The notes beneath the pieces are model-generated. The model was not told the origin of the DNA, ran no database searches, and saw only the letters and a program-made list of their open reading frames with translations. From assembly GCA_965119685.1 (NCBI GenBank), contig OZ221971.1, positions 2,418,001 through 2,482,000 on the forward strand: a DNA stretch of 64,000 bases, written 5' to 3'. This DNA is from Merdibacter sp965119685 (GTDB lineage Bacteria > Bacillota_I > Bacilli_A > Erysipelotrichales > Erysipelotrichaceae). Position numbers and translations under genes: made by a program. This document shows positions 23,617 through 32,588 of the stretch, piece after piece; within the stretch, counting starts at the first letter, position 1, and the number at the start of each line of letters is the position of its first letter.

Positions 23617-24516
23617 TTATATCCACCAGCCGGGAGTCATTTCTTCTAAGGTGACAACCTTTTTATGCTCGTAATCCAGCATAATTTCAATGCCGCGATC
23701 ATTCTTTGGCATGAGCTGCGCCATAAATTCCCGGCAAGCGCCGCAAGGCGAAACAGGTTTGCCGTTTCGGTCAATCGCGATCACACGGCAAATCGCACTC
23801 TCGCCGTTTGTAATCATATTTGCAATGGCGTTTCTTTCTGCGCACATCCCCAAAGAACAAGCAGTATCAATGCAAACCCCGACATAGATCTTCCCTTTCG
23901 GCGTTAGAATTGCGGCAGCAACACTCCCCGCTTCGATCAGCGAGGATAGTTTTCTTTCGCGCTGTACTGTTCTCGCGGCAATATACATTTTGTCCCATGT
24001 TCCATCGTATTGCGAAAACGCCAATTTTTCTATGCTGCGCACGAAATCTTCTTTTCCCTCGCAATACCCGTCAATATCATATGGAAACCTTTGTGCCAGC
24101 TCTATTTTCATTTGGGCGTATTCCTTTCGTTCTTTTTCATGCGTACGCATATAATCGCAAAACGCAAGATGCCTTCCGATATTGTTCCAATCATCCGCTT
24201 GAAAAATATGTATTTGATGTGTTCGCTCATCTTTGCCCTTGCGAAGATACCGTCTGCCTTTTATACCAAACTCACCGAGATACTCATAACCCATGATTTT
24301 AAAGTCGTCTGCAACATCGTCTGCTTTTTCAAGACTTCTCACTGCAACCATGATATCAATGATGGGTTTTGCCGCTAAACCCTTTACAGAGGTACTCCCG
24401 ATATGGTAGATCGCAATGCAATTATCTGTCAAAAGTTCTCTAATTAACCGCGCTTCTCTCTCATACATTTCTTCCCAAAGCGGGTTATACGCTACTACGG
24501 TAATATGCTGGCTCAT
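23617..24516 (-). CDS. GrpB-like nucleotidyltransferase fused to cytidine deaminase
   Basis: 299 residues. Residues 1-170 match GrpB/UPF0157: HIGSTSVKGLAAKPIIDIMV is the nucleotidyltransferase-fold motif and RTHQIHIF follows. Residues about 178-299 are a cytidine deaminase-like domain: GMCAERNAI supplies the zinc Cys and catalytic Glu (Cys in place of the commonest His), and PCGACREFM the other two zinc ligands. Stand-alone cytidine deaminase is about 130 residues, so this domain is nearly complete. The DNA is visibly richer in A+T than its neighbours, a hint of transfer. The pairing suggests nucleotide salvage or antibiotic nucleoside deamination, but the role of GrpB is not known. Confidence 0.85.
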   Translation of the reverse strand: MSQHITVVAYNPLWEEMYEREARLIRELLTDNCIAIYHIGSTSVKGLAAKPIIDIMVAVRSLEKADDVADDFKIMGYEYLGEFGIKGRRYLRKGKDERTHQIHIFQADDWNNIGRHLAFCDYMRTHEKERKEYAQMKIELAQRFPYDIDGYCEGKEDFVRSIEKLAFSQYDGTWDKMYIAARTVQRERKLSSLIEAGSVAAAILTPKGKIYVGVCIDTACSLGMCAERNAIANMITNGESAICRVIAIDRNGKPVSPCGACREFMAQLMPKNDRGIEIMLDYEHKKVVTLEEMTPGWWI

Positions 24517-24718
24517 AGCTCTCCTTCATCACTTTCATTTAACGATACCCTCATTATATCATGTCGTTATAGGCATTGCCATTGCTTTCCCGCTTTTGAA
24601 AGGCTGCTGATCACTCCTTGCTTTGCAAAGGGCGCTATTCACCGCTGTTCATGCAGCAAGCCCTTGCCAAAACATCATCCTTGCTCCCTTTCCATCATAA
24701 TCGCCCAGCGCTTTTATA

Positions 24719-24746
24719 TAAAAAAAGCGGGCTGCACCACCCGCCG
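24719..24746 (-). terminator. Terminator of the TrpXYZ-type operon
   Basis: GCGGG, an 8-base loop and CCCGC are followed on the minus strand by seven T. It lies about 60 bases after the ABC ATPase stop. Confidence 0.85.
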
Positions 24747-24803
24747 TATCGCAAAAAGCATATCGCACAGATTTTCCTTAATGATGGCAAATAACGTTTG
24801 CGC

Positions 24804-25559
24804 CTACGCCAGATCATAAAGCTCCAAGAGCTGTGCAATGCTGGCGTTTCGCTTTTCTTCTCCGCTCAGCTCGGCGACGATATGCCCTTCGTTCATGATG
24901 ATCGTCCGATTGCCATACACCAGCGACTGGCGCAGATTATGGGTAATCATCACGGTCGTAATCGCATGCTCGCTGACGATCTTCTGCGTCAAATCCATCA
25001 CGATCGCCGCCGTCTTGGGGTCCAGCGCCGCCGTGTGCTCATCTAACAGCAAAAGCTTCGGGGTGACGATGGTCGCCATCAATAGCGCCAACGCCTGCCG
25101 CTGTCCTCCCGAAAGCAAGCCTACCGGCTGGTGCATGCGATCCTCCAAGCCCAAGCCCAGCGCAGAGAGCTGATCGTGGAAGAACGTATAGTCCTGCTTG
25201 CGAATAGCACGGGAAAGTCCCCTGCGTTTTCCGCGGCTGTACGCTAAGCCCAGATTTTCCACGATGCTCATATCCGGCGCCGTCCCCCGCATTGGATCTT
25301 GAAACAGACGGCCGATCACGCGGCTGCGCACATGCTCCGCCTTAGCGCTGAGCTCCTCCCCATCCAGCACGATGCTGCCCGCATCGATCGCCAGAGAACC
25401 GCTGATCGCATTGAGCAGGGTACTCTTCCCCGCGCCGTTGCTGCCTAAGACACAGACGAAATCGCCCTTTTCCAAATGCAGCGAGAGATGATCTAACGCC
25501 CGCCGCTCATCGATCGTCCCCGGATGAAAGGTAACACAGATATCCTTTAAATCAAGCAT
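24804..25559 (-). CDS. ABC transporter ATPase (TrpZ-type)
   Basis: 251 residues. Walker A is GSNGAGKSTLL, the signature LLSGGQRQALALL and Walker B LLLLDEHTAALD, with the His switch in MITHNLRQS. It powers the permease encoded just upstream; the start overlaps the permease end by 8 bases. The three-gene order binding protein, permease, ATPase and the T-box leader mark it as the tryptophan uptake type. The name rests on context. Confidence 0.9.
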   Translation of the reverse strand: MLDLKDICVTFHPGTIDERRALDHLSLHLEKGDFVCVLGSNGAGKSTLLNAISGSLAIDAGSIVLDGEELSAKAEHVRSRVIGRLFQDPMRGTAPDMSIVENLGLAYSRGKRRGLSRAIRKQDYTFFHDQLSALGLGLEDRMHQPVGLLSGGQRQALALLMATIVTPKLLLLDEHTAALDPKTAAIVMDLTQKIVSEHAITTVMITHNLRQSLVYGNRTIIMNEGHIVAELSGEEKRNASIAQLLELYDLA

Positions 25560-26424
25560 GGGATTTCCTCCGTTTCTTTAAATATGGCAAGGAGATGGCA
25601 AGCGCGACAAGCAGCGCGCTGAATAAGTTGAGATCGCTGGCCTGCATGCCAAGCTGCATGGCGAAGGTCAGCAGGAAGCGATAGATCAGGGAGCCGATGA
25701 TCACACTGCAAATGCCGCGCAAGGTCGTGCGATGTCCGAAAAACGCTTCGCCGACGATGATGCTGGCTAAGCCAAGCACCATCTTGCCGCTGGAACTGCT
25801 CACATCCGCGAAGGACTGATACTGCGCCAGCAATGCGCCGGAGAAAGCGATGATTCCATTGGCAAGGGCAAGACCGATGAGCTTCATGCGTTCGGCATTG
25901 ATGCTGCTGGCCTTCACCATCGCCTCATTGCTGCCGGTTGCGCGTAAGCTAAGCCCCAGCTGTGTATGCAAAAACAGATAGAGGAGCAAGGAGATCACCA
26001 CCAGCACGAGGAGGATGACGATCAATGCGGAAGCGTCCTTTCCAAACAGCGCCTGCGCTGTGGTGAAGAGCGTCTCCTTCCCAAACATGGAGATATTGGG
26101 CTTCCCGCCTTGGATGCGCAGATTGATAGAATAGAGGGCGGTCATGGTAAGAATACCGGCGAGAATCGGCTGAATGCGCAGCTTGGTCATCAAAAAGCCT
26201 GTCACTAAACCACAGCCGCAGCCACACAGGAAAGCAAACGCCAGCCCGAGATAAGGATGCGCCGCCACCGTAGCGACTGCCGCCGCCGCACAGCCGCAGG
26301 TAAAGCTGCCGTCGATCGTCAAATCCGGGATATTGAGCACCCGAAAGGACAGATAGACGCCTAATCCCATCACCGCATAGATGAGACCCAGCTCCAGCGC
26401 ACCGATCAACACCGATATACTCAT
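25552..26424 (-). CDS. ABC transporter permease (TrpY-type)
   Basis: 290 residues with about eight hydrophobic segments. The N-terminal GLIYAVMGLGVYLSFRVLNI, the following PDLTIDGSFTCG and LRATGSNEAMVKASSIN are the hallmarks of the BPD_transp_2/LivH-like permeases that work with PF04392-type binding proteins. CAGGAGTG lies before the ATG. It is encoded 4 bases after the lipoprotein gene. Confidence 0.9.
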   Translation of the reverse strand: MSISVLIGALELGLIYAVMGLGVYLSFRVLNIPDLTIDGSFTCGCAAAAVATVAAHPYLGLAFAFLCGCGCGLVTGFLMTKLRIQPILAGILTMTALYSINLRIQGGKPNISMFGKETLFTTAQALFGKDASALIVILLVLVVISLLLYLFLHTQLGLSLRATGSNEAMVKASSINAERMKLIGLALANGIIAFSGALLAQYQSFADVSSSSGKMVLGLASIIVGEAFFGHRTTLRGICSVIIGSLIYRFLLTFAMQLGMQASDLNLFSALLVALAISLPYLKKRRKSHA

Positions 26425-26428
26425 ATTC

Positions 26429-27418
26429 TCACTCCTGTTCCATCATCACCAGCTGCTCGCTGTCACTGATCGCAGATGGCAGCGTCAGTTCCAACGCCTC
26501 CAGCGTCGCTTTGTTCACATAGATGCTCAAATCCGTTTTAAACTGGACGATCGGAAGATCCGCTGCCGCCGTTCCCTTCAGCACCGCATCCACCATTCTC
26601 GCGCTTTCGCGTCCCAGTTCCTCATAGTCGATGCCCACCGTCAGCAGACCGCCGTCTTTCACCATGGAATCGGCGCCGACATAATAAGGGATACCCTGCT
26701 CTATTGCGCTTTGTGCCGCCGCGCTCATCGCCGAAGCTACCGTATTGTCATTCGGAGAGAAGATCGCGTCGCAATTCTGCGCCAGCGTATCCACCGCCTG
26801 CTGTACATCATTGGTGCTGGTTACGCTCACCTCTTGAAGTTCAATGCCGTGTTCCTCACAGAAGGTCCGCGCCTTTTCAATGTTTGTTACGGAATTGGCC
26901 TCGCTGGCATTGTAGATGACGCCCAAACGCTGCATTTCCGGATCTATCTGCAAAGCCGCGTCCAAGATCTGATCGACCTGCACATCATCCATCGTTCCGG
27001 TGATATTTTTGTCCGGCGTTTCCAGCGAGCTGGTCAATCCGGCGCCGATCGGATCAGATACTGCCGCGAATACGACCGGAATATCCTGTGCATAGCGGGC
27101 GGCCGACTGTGCGGTCGGTGTGGCGATTGCCACGATGACATCCGTGCCATCTCCCGATATGTTCGTAAGAATGCTGTCTAAGGTTGACGTATTGTTGCCT
27201 GCGTCATAATATGCCAGCTCGATGCTGTCCTCATCATAGCCCAGCGCTTCCATCTCCGCACTGAAGCTGTCCCGAATCGTATCCAAAGAGGAATGGGATA
27301 CGATCTGCACGACACTCACTTTTTTTACTTCCTCCTGCGGGGCATTGCCTGATGTGCATCCACACAGCATCCCCAGTGCCGCCAGCGCGGCGATTACCTG
27401 TTTTTTCATTCGCTTCAT
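26429..27418 (-). CDS. ABC substrate-binding lipoprotein (TrpX-type)
   Basis: 329 residues. The signal ends in LGMLCGC with the lipidated Cys near residue 21. VSVVQIVSHSSLDTIRDSF, AIATPTAQSAA, IPVVFAAVSDPIGAGL and IFSPNDNTVASA are typical of the PF04392 family, whose T-box regulated members bind tryptophan. GAAGGAGA lies before the ATG. The T-box with a UGG specifier directly upstream supports tryptophan, though the ligand is inferred and not read from binding residues. Confidence 0.9.
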   Translation of the reverse strand: MKRMKKQVIAALAALGMLCGCTSGNAPQEEVKKVSVVQIVSHSSLDTIRDSFSAEMEALGYDEDSIELAYYDAGNNTSTLDSILTNISGDGTDVIVAIATPTAQSAARYAQDIPVVFAAVSDPIGAGLTSSLETPDKNITGTMDDVQVDQILDAALQIDPEMQRLGVIYNASEANSVTNIEKARTFCEEHGIELQEVSVTSTNDVQQAVDTLAQNCDAIFSPNDNTVASAMSAAAQSAIEQGIPYYVGADSMVKDGGLLTVGIDYEELGRESARMVDAVLKGTAAADLPIVQFKTDLSIYVNKATLEALELTLPSAISDSEQLVMMEQE

Positions 27419-27572
27419 CTCTGATTTCTCCTTCTCTTTTATTTTCTAATCACTTTCTCTTCCCCAGCGTCCATGGGGAAAGCCGGGGAGTACATCCTTT
27501 TTATTGTTTTGATGATGGCTGCACCATCGCCATTCCTGCGTGCTGTTTGCCACACGCATCAGCCCCCTTTCC

Positions 27573-27616
27573 AAAAAAAACATCCGCCCAAAAGCATATA
27601 GCTTCAGGACAGATGC
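27573..27616 (-). terminator. T-box regulated terminator before the TrpX gene
   Basis: CATCTGTCC (27607-27615) and GGGCGGATG (27581-27589) on the minus strand pair with two G-T pairs, then eight T follow. This is the terminator that the T-box antiterminator would prevent. Confidence 0.8.
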
Positions 27617-27846
27617 AATGAACATTCTGCGGTACCACCTGATTTGATTTTTCCCTATAAAAAATCCACTCTTCAAGATTCTGACAAATCTCTAGTCCTG
27701 TAACGGGGACAGCCGTCGCACATACTCGGGAATTTCCCTTTCCTTTTGCCCTCCAGAGTCCATTTACGTACCCGCTCTCTGCGAAATTTCCACCGTCATC
27801 CGCTCTCTTTCAGTGCGCTGCACGCTTGATCTCTCTGTCATCGGTT
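27573..27846 (-). promoter_or_regulatory. T-box riboswitch, tryptophan specifier (UGG)
   Basis: The minus strand carries the T-box core GGTGGTACCGC at 27629-27639, followed by a competing terminator. Upstream, the stem I region has GTAAATGGACTC, with TGG at 27760-27762 in the specifier position and a purine after it. Uncharged tRNA-Trp would pair with UGG and with the T-box bulge and let transcription proceed into the ABC transporter. The specifier placement was made by eye but agrees with the transporter family. Confidence 0.85.
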
Positions 27847-27852
27847 GTCTTT

Positions 27853-27881
27853 ACTTTATGACGATTTTCACAAATTGTCAA
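27853..27881 (-). promoter_or_regulatory. Promoter of the T-box leader
   Basis: TTGACA (27876-27881) and TAAAGT (27853-27858) on the minus strand are 17 bp apart. The start would fall near 27846, just before stem I. Confidence 0.75.
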
Positions 27882-28022
27882 CAGAAAATTGAAAATAATT
27901 GCAGAAAACAAGAATGAAACTATTTTCACTACTTCTTATCCTTCTAAAGAAGCGTAAAGAGTACCCCTGATGGTATCAAGCGGCAAGCACATCCTTTGAT
28001 GGCATCCATCCATAACGTATAC

Positions 28023-28058
28023 GAAAAAGGAAGCCTGCGCGCCTGCGCCTGCCTCCTG
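28023..28058 (-). terminator. Intrinsic terminator of guaB
   Basis: On the minus strand GGAGGC and GCTTCC (one G-T pair) enclose a GC-rich loop and are followed by five T. It lies about 20 bases after the stop codon. The gap 27882-28022 shows nothing else. Confidence 0.65.
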
Positions 28059-28077
28059 TTTTCTGATTGCTCTTTGT

Positions 28078-29592
28078 TTACTTCACTTTCGCATCCAGCG
28101 TATTGTCTTTGACGACGACGTCATGCGCGCCGCCCTCGACGATGCTGGTGGAAGAAACCAGCGTGATCTTCGCCTTTTCCTGCAGCTCCTCAATCGTCAA
28201 AGCGCCGCAGTTGCACATCGTATGCTTAATCTTGCTCAGCGTCAGATCCACGTTGTCTTTCAATGCACCGGCGTATGGCACATAGGAATCGACGCCCTCG
28301 ACAAAAGACAGCTTGTTGGCGCCGCCCATGTCATAGCGCTGCCAGTTGCGGGCACGGGCGCTTCCCTCGCCCCAGTATTCCTTCATGTACGTACCGTTGA
28401 CCGTCACCTTCTTGGTCGGAGACTCCTCGAAGCGGGAGAAATAGCGTCCCAGCATGACGAAGTCCGCTCCCATGGCGAGCGCCAGCGTGATGTGATAATC
28501 ATGCACGATGCCGCCGTCAGAACAGATCGGAATGTAAATGCCCGTCTCTTTAAAGTATTCATCGCGCGCCTTTGCCACTTCGATCGTCGCCGTCGCCTGA
28601 CCGCGCCCGATTCCCTTTTGTTCACGGGTGATGCAGATGGAACCTCCGCCGATACCGATCTTGATAAAGTCTGCGCCTGCCTCTGCCAGAAAACGGAAGC
28701 CCTCCGCATCCACGACGTTTCCGGCGCCGACCTTGACGCTGTCGCCGTAATGATCGCGAATCCACTTAAGCGTGATCGCCTGCCATTCGCTGAATCCCTC
28801 GCTGGAATCGATACACAGCACATCCGCTCCGGCCTCTACCAATGCAGGCACGCGCTGTTCATAGTCGCGGGTGTTGATACCGGCGCCGACCACATAACGC
28901 TTATCCCCATCCAGCAATTCGTTGGGATGTTCCTTATGGGAGTCATAATCCTTGCGGAAGACAAACGCCTTGAGGTGCTGCTCGTCATCCACGATCGGCA
29001 GCTGGTTGAGCTTGTGCTCCCAGATCAGATCGTTGGCCTGTGACAGCGTGCAGCCATCCTTGCCGCAGATGAGCTTTTCATAAGGCGTCATGAATTCCGT
29101 GACCTTCGTTGCCGGGTCCATGCGGGAAACGCGGTAATCGCGGCTGGTGAGAATGCCTAACAGCTTTCCTTCCGCCGTGCCATCCTCTGTGACCGCCATC
29201 GTCGAATGTCCCGTCTCTTCTTTTTTAGCCAGTACATCCGCCAAGGTCGCATGTACGGAAACATTGGAATCGCTGCGGACAAAGCCGGCTTTCGTCGCCT
29301 TGACACGGCGCACCATCGCCGCTTCATTCTCCACGCTTTGCGAACCGTAAATGAAGGAGATGCCTCCCTCACGCGCTAAGGCGCAGGCCATGCGCTCGCC
29401 GGAGACCGACTGCATGATGGCGGATACCATCGGAATATTCATCGTCAGTGCTGGCGCTTCCTGCCCTTTGCGATACTTGACGATCGGTGTCTGTAAAGAA
29501 ACATTCGCCGGGGTGCATTCACAGGAGGAATACCCCGGTACCAGTAAATACTCGCTAAACGTACGTGATGGTTCTGTAAAATAAGTTGCCAC
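28078..29592 (-). CDS. guaB: Inosine-5'-monophosphate dehydrogenase
   Basis: 504 residues. VATYFTEPSRTFSEYLLVPG at the start, two CBS domains near residues 100-220 (LLGILTSRDYR, NQLPIVDDEQ), the catalytic loop GIGGGSICITRE with Cys, and ICSDGGIVHDYHI for phosphate binding. It oxidises IMP to XMP with NAD, the first step to GMP. I chose GTG at 29592: AAGGAG lies 9 bases upstream and the family begins at this point; ATGs at 29610 and 29625 would add an unlikely extension. Monocistronic. Confidence 0.92.
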   Translation of the reverse strand: MATYFTEPSRTFSEYLLVPGYSSCECTPANVSLQTPIVKYRKGQEAPALTMNIPMVSAIMQSVSGERMACALAREGGISFIYGSQSVENEAAMVRRVKATKAGFVRSDSNVSVHATLADVLAKKEETGHSTMAVTEDGTAEGKLLGILTSRDYRVSRMDPATKVTEFMTPYEKLICGKDGCTLSQANDLIWEHKLNQLPIVDDEQHLKAFVFRKDYDSHKEHPNELLDGDKRYVVGAGINTRDYEQRVPALVEAGADVLCIDSSEGFSEWQAITLKWIRDHYGDSVKVGAGNVVDAEGFRFLAEAGADFIKIGIGGGSICITREQKGIGRGQATATIEVAKARDEYFKETGIYIPICSDGGIVHDYHITLALAMGADFVMLGRYFSRFEESPTKKVTVNGTYMKEYWGEGSARARNWQRYDMGGANKLSFVEGVDSYVPYAGALKDNVDLTLSKIKHTMCNCGALTIEELQEKAKITLVSSTSIVEGGAHDVVVKDNTLDAKVK

Positions 29593-29724
29593 GTTTCCAC
29601 ACTCCTTCATTTGAATTTTTATCAATTATAATCGCTTTTTCCACAAAAATCAACCGTTTCCCACAAAATGCAGGAGGTTCTCAAAAAGTGCGGAAACATC
29701 GGCTTTTTGAATATGATTACACTA

Positions 29725-29757
29725 AAAAAGCGCACTGTTTTTTACATTCGGTGCGCA
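29725..29757 (-). terminator. Intrinsic terminator of the pullulanase gene
   Basis: GCGCAC and GTGCGC, with a 15-base loop, are followed on the minus strand by six T. It starts 17 bases after the stop. A further TCAAAAAG/CTTTTTGA pair lies at 29681-29710 in the guaB upstream region. Confidence 0.8.
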
Positions 29758-29772
29758 ATTCTTTCATTTTGT

Positions 29773-31899
29773 CTATGACGCTTCTTTCAACAGGCAGACG
29801 ATAGTGGAATAAGGCTGGATCTCCACATCCTGCAAAGGCTCGCGCAAAGGCTCGCCGTTGTAGTAGAGCACATCGGCCATCCGCGGCAGATGATAGTAGA
29901 AGATGGAAGCGCTGGGGTTGAAGAAGCTCCACAGCTCCTCTCGCTCATCCCTTACCTTGTAGATGAGCGCTGTTCCTTCGATTTCTTCAAAGGAGACATT
30001 TTGATAAAGCGCTTCGGTGATGGAAAAGCGAAAGGCCGGATGCTGACGGCGGATGGCGATCAGCGCTTTCGTGTGCGCCACCATGTCCTGATAGTCATCG
30101 CGGCGGCGATAGTCGATCTGATTGATCGCATCGCTTTGATTGTAGGAATTGCCGATTCCATGCTTGGTGCGGGCGAACTCCTGACCGCTGTGCAAAAACG
30201 GGATGCCCTGTGAGAGCAAGACCATCGCGTTCATCATCTCCTGACGGCGCTTGCGAATCCATCGCTCCTCCCCGCGGCAGCACTCGCGCATCTTGTCCCA
30301 TGCGGTATGATTGTCGTGGCATTCCACATAGTTGACGACATTGCGCGGATTGGCAAACATCTGTCCTGCGCCGAAGTCGACACAGCTGGCGCACAGACAG
30401 TTTTTCACGATGTCTAACAAGTGTGCGCCGCCCGTACAAAAGCCCTTGTTGGCGATGTCATAGGCAGAGGTGCTCCCTTTGATCACATCGCGGAAGCGAT
30501 CGGAAAAATGAGCGACAAATGGCAGCTTGCCGCTGTTGCGGATGGATGCACGACGATCCTGCGCCAGAAAGCTCGGCATATCCCAGCCCTCTCCATACAC
30601 CATGAAATCAGGGTTGACGCTGCGGCAGCGCAGGTAGATCTCATTGACGAGATCGATGTCCAAAATTCCCATCAGATCTAAGCGCAGGCCGTCGATATGA
30701 TAGAAGCGCGTCATCCAGACACAGGTGTCGATGAAATAGCGGCGGCTCATGCGGCGGGTGGTGTCGATGTCGTTGCCGCACCAAGAGCCGTTGGAAAAAT
30801 CCCCCTGCTCATTCATCAGGAAGAAATAGTTGGGAACGATATTTTCAAACGCAAAGCGCTCTTTGTCATACACATGGTTGAACACGACGTCGAGGTTGAC
30901 GCGCAGACCGTTTTGGTGACAGCGTTCCACCAGCGTGCCAAACTCCCGCATCCGCGCCGAATAAGAGAGCACGTCGCTGCTGTAAATACCCTCCAGACAG
31001 CGATGATGCATCGGGTCATAGCCCCAGTTGTAAAACATCTGCGGGTAGATTTCATCCACCGAGCCGAAATCGAACACCGGCATCAGCTGCACGTGGGTAA
31101 CGCCCAGTGATTTCAGATAGGAAAAGCCGGTTTGTAACGCTTCGGTCACCTTGTTTTCCTCGACAAAGCCGCGAAAGGTACCCGGATAGCTGACGCCGAT
31201 GCCGGATTGCATCGTAAAATCGCGTACGCTGGTCTCATAGATGACGGCATCGCAGGCGCTTTCCATCTTCGCTAAGGGATATTGGCGAAAGCGCAGGCTT
31301 TCCGGATCGCAGATGGCGCTCACGCTGCTGTTGGCGCCGCCGCTGATCGCGTAGGGGTCGATCGTCTCCCGCCAGCGGCCGTTGACACGAACGTGATACG
31401 TATAGGCGACCTCGCTGAGATCCCCCGGGACGACACTGCGCCAGACGCCGCGCGGGGTGCGCTTCATCTCAAACGCCTCACAGATACCGTTATCTCGCTT
31501 CAGCTCCAAAATCACGCGGAAGGCGGTCGGCGCCCATAAGGCAAAGGCGGTATGACGGCGGCTGTACAACGGCCCCAGATCGCTGCCGTCATAATCAAAC
31601 TCCTCGTCAAAGCGATCGGTTTTGACGATGTAGGCATACTCGGCGATCGTGGCGCGCGCATGCTCATGATACAGCAGATACTCCTCGCCGATCGTCAGTT
31701 CCTCCTCATTTTCCAGCACATATTTGCGATAGTTGTTGGGCGTATCCTCCAACGAACAAATCTTTAAATCGATGATATGGTCATGACTGTCCTTCAAATA
31801 AAAGCGGGCGCTCTTTCCCTCATAGCTCTGCTTGGACATATAGGCGACAATCTTGTGATAGCCGTCGATATACGCCTCAAAATATTGTGTCTGCCGCAT
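29773..31899 (-). CDS. pulA: Type I pullulanase (GH13)
   Basis: 708 residues. An N-terminal carbohydrate-binding region is followed by a CBM48-like segment (TAFALWAPTAFRVILEL) and the GH13 barrel. YNWGYDP marks type I pullulanase. Catalytic regions: DVVFNHVY, GLRLDLMG with the nucleophile Asp, YGEGWDM with the acid Glu, and YVECHDNHT with the third Asp. It cuts alpha-1,6 links in glycogen, dextrins or pullulan. No signal peptide is visible, so it is cytoplasmic and probably trims glycogen made by the glg genes. ATG at 31899 has GGAAGG upstream. Confidence 0.92.
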   Translation of the reverse strand: MRQTQYFEAYIDGYHKIVAYMSKQSYEGKSARFYLKDSHDHIIDLKICSLEDTPNNYRKYVLENEEELTIGEEYLLYHEHARATIAEYAYIVKTDRFDEEFDYDGSDLGPLYSRRHTAFALWAPTAFRVILELKRDNGICEAFEMKRTPRGVWRSVVPGDLSEVAYTYHVRVNGRWRETIDPYAISGGANSSVSAICDPESLRFRQYPLAKMESACDAVIYETSVRDFTMQSGIGVSYPGTFRGFVEENKVTEALQTGFSYLKSLGVTHVQLMPVFDFGSVDEIYPQMFYNWGYDPMHHRCLEGIYSSDVLSYSARMREFGTLVERCHQNGLRVNLDVVFNHVYDKERFAFENIVPNYFFLMNEQGDFSNGSWCGNDIDTTRRMSRRYFIDTCVWMTRFYHIDGLRLDLMGILDIDLVNEIYLRCRSVNPDFMVYGEGWDMPSFLAQDRRASIRNSGKLPFVAHFSDRFRDVIKGSTSAYDIANKGFCTGGAHLLDIVKNCLCASCVDFGAGQMFANPRNVVNYVECHDNHTAWDKMRECCRGEERWIRKRRQEMMNAMVLLSQGIPFLHSGQEFARTKHGIGNSYNQSDAINQIDYRRRDDYQDMVAHTKALIAIRRQHPAFRFSITEALYQNVSFEEIEGTALIYKVRDEREELWSFFNPSASIFYYHLPRMADVLYYNGEPLREPLQDVEIQPYSTIVCLLKEAS

Positions 31900-32035
31900 G
31901 CTGCGCACTTCCTTCCATCACTCGCTAACGCTATTGTAACACAAATCATTTTTGCTTTGAATCGCTTTTGCCCTGTTTCCCTAGCCACAACAGCAAAGCA
32001 AACCACTTCGCTCACCGCATGTTCCCATAATAAAA

Positions 32036-32066
32036 GCATTCCCAAGGCAGCGCCCTATGAGAATGC
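32036..32066 (-). terminator. Hairpin after the XRE regulator
   Basis: GCATTC at 32036-32041 pairs with GAATGC at 32061-32066; on the minus strand TTTTATTA follows. It lies about 30 bases after the regulator stop. Confidence 0.5.
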
Positions 32067-32097
32067 CGATCTGTTGTATCCTATGCGAAACGCAAAG

Positions 32098-32484
32098 CTA
32101 TTCTTTCCATGGCGAGCGCTCAGGCGCTTCCTGCCTGCCCTCTTCACTTCGCAAAGCGATCTCCAGCGCACAGCGCACGATGTCTAACACAGCTTTTTGC
32201 TGATGCGCAGGCACCTGCCGAAACAGCTGCAGCAGCGACCACTCCAATGCGCTGGGATGCACGGTCCCCTCATTCTCCCGCAAATAAAACGTCGCGTCTA
32301 AGGAAAAGGACAATACCTGTGCGATTGCGGCGGCATCGCCGATGGAGGGAACGGACTTGCCGCACACGTAATCGGAAATCGTATGCTGAGATAAGCCGAC
32401 CAATGCGCCCAGCTGCTTCTGCGTCATGCCGCGGCGTTGTAAGCCGGCTTTTAATACCCGTCGGTAGTTTTCGTTTCGATCCAT
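32098..32484 (-). CDS. XRE-family helix-turn-helix regulator
   Basis: 128 residues. Residues about 12-65 form the Cro/CI helix-turn-helix: RRGMTQKQLGALVGLSQHTISDYVCGKSVPS. The rest is helical with no known sensor domain. The ATG at 32484 has GAGGAAG upstream and is preferred to GTG at 32499. It lies between proC and the pullulanase gene, all on the minus strand. Its targets are unknown. Confidence 0.85.
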   Translation of the reverse strand: MDRNENYRRVLKAGLQRRGMTQKQLGALVGLSQHTISDYVCGKSVPSIGDAAAIAQVLSFSLDATFYLRENEGTVHPSALEWSLLQLFRQVPAHQQKAVLDIVRCALEIALRSEEGRQEAPERSPWKE

Positions 32485-32588
32485 CGCGCGCTTCCTCACT
32501 CTCTATCTCGATTATAAGGAGAACCCCGCGCACAGCGCCATCGGTTAGCCGAAATCCCGCTGAATTTTATTTTTATACGGTAATCCGC

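Noticed and set aside
28123..29043. Plus-strand open frame of 306 codons opposite guaB
   Set aside because: guaB has full family motifs; the antisense frame has no domain or ribosome binding site.
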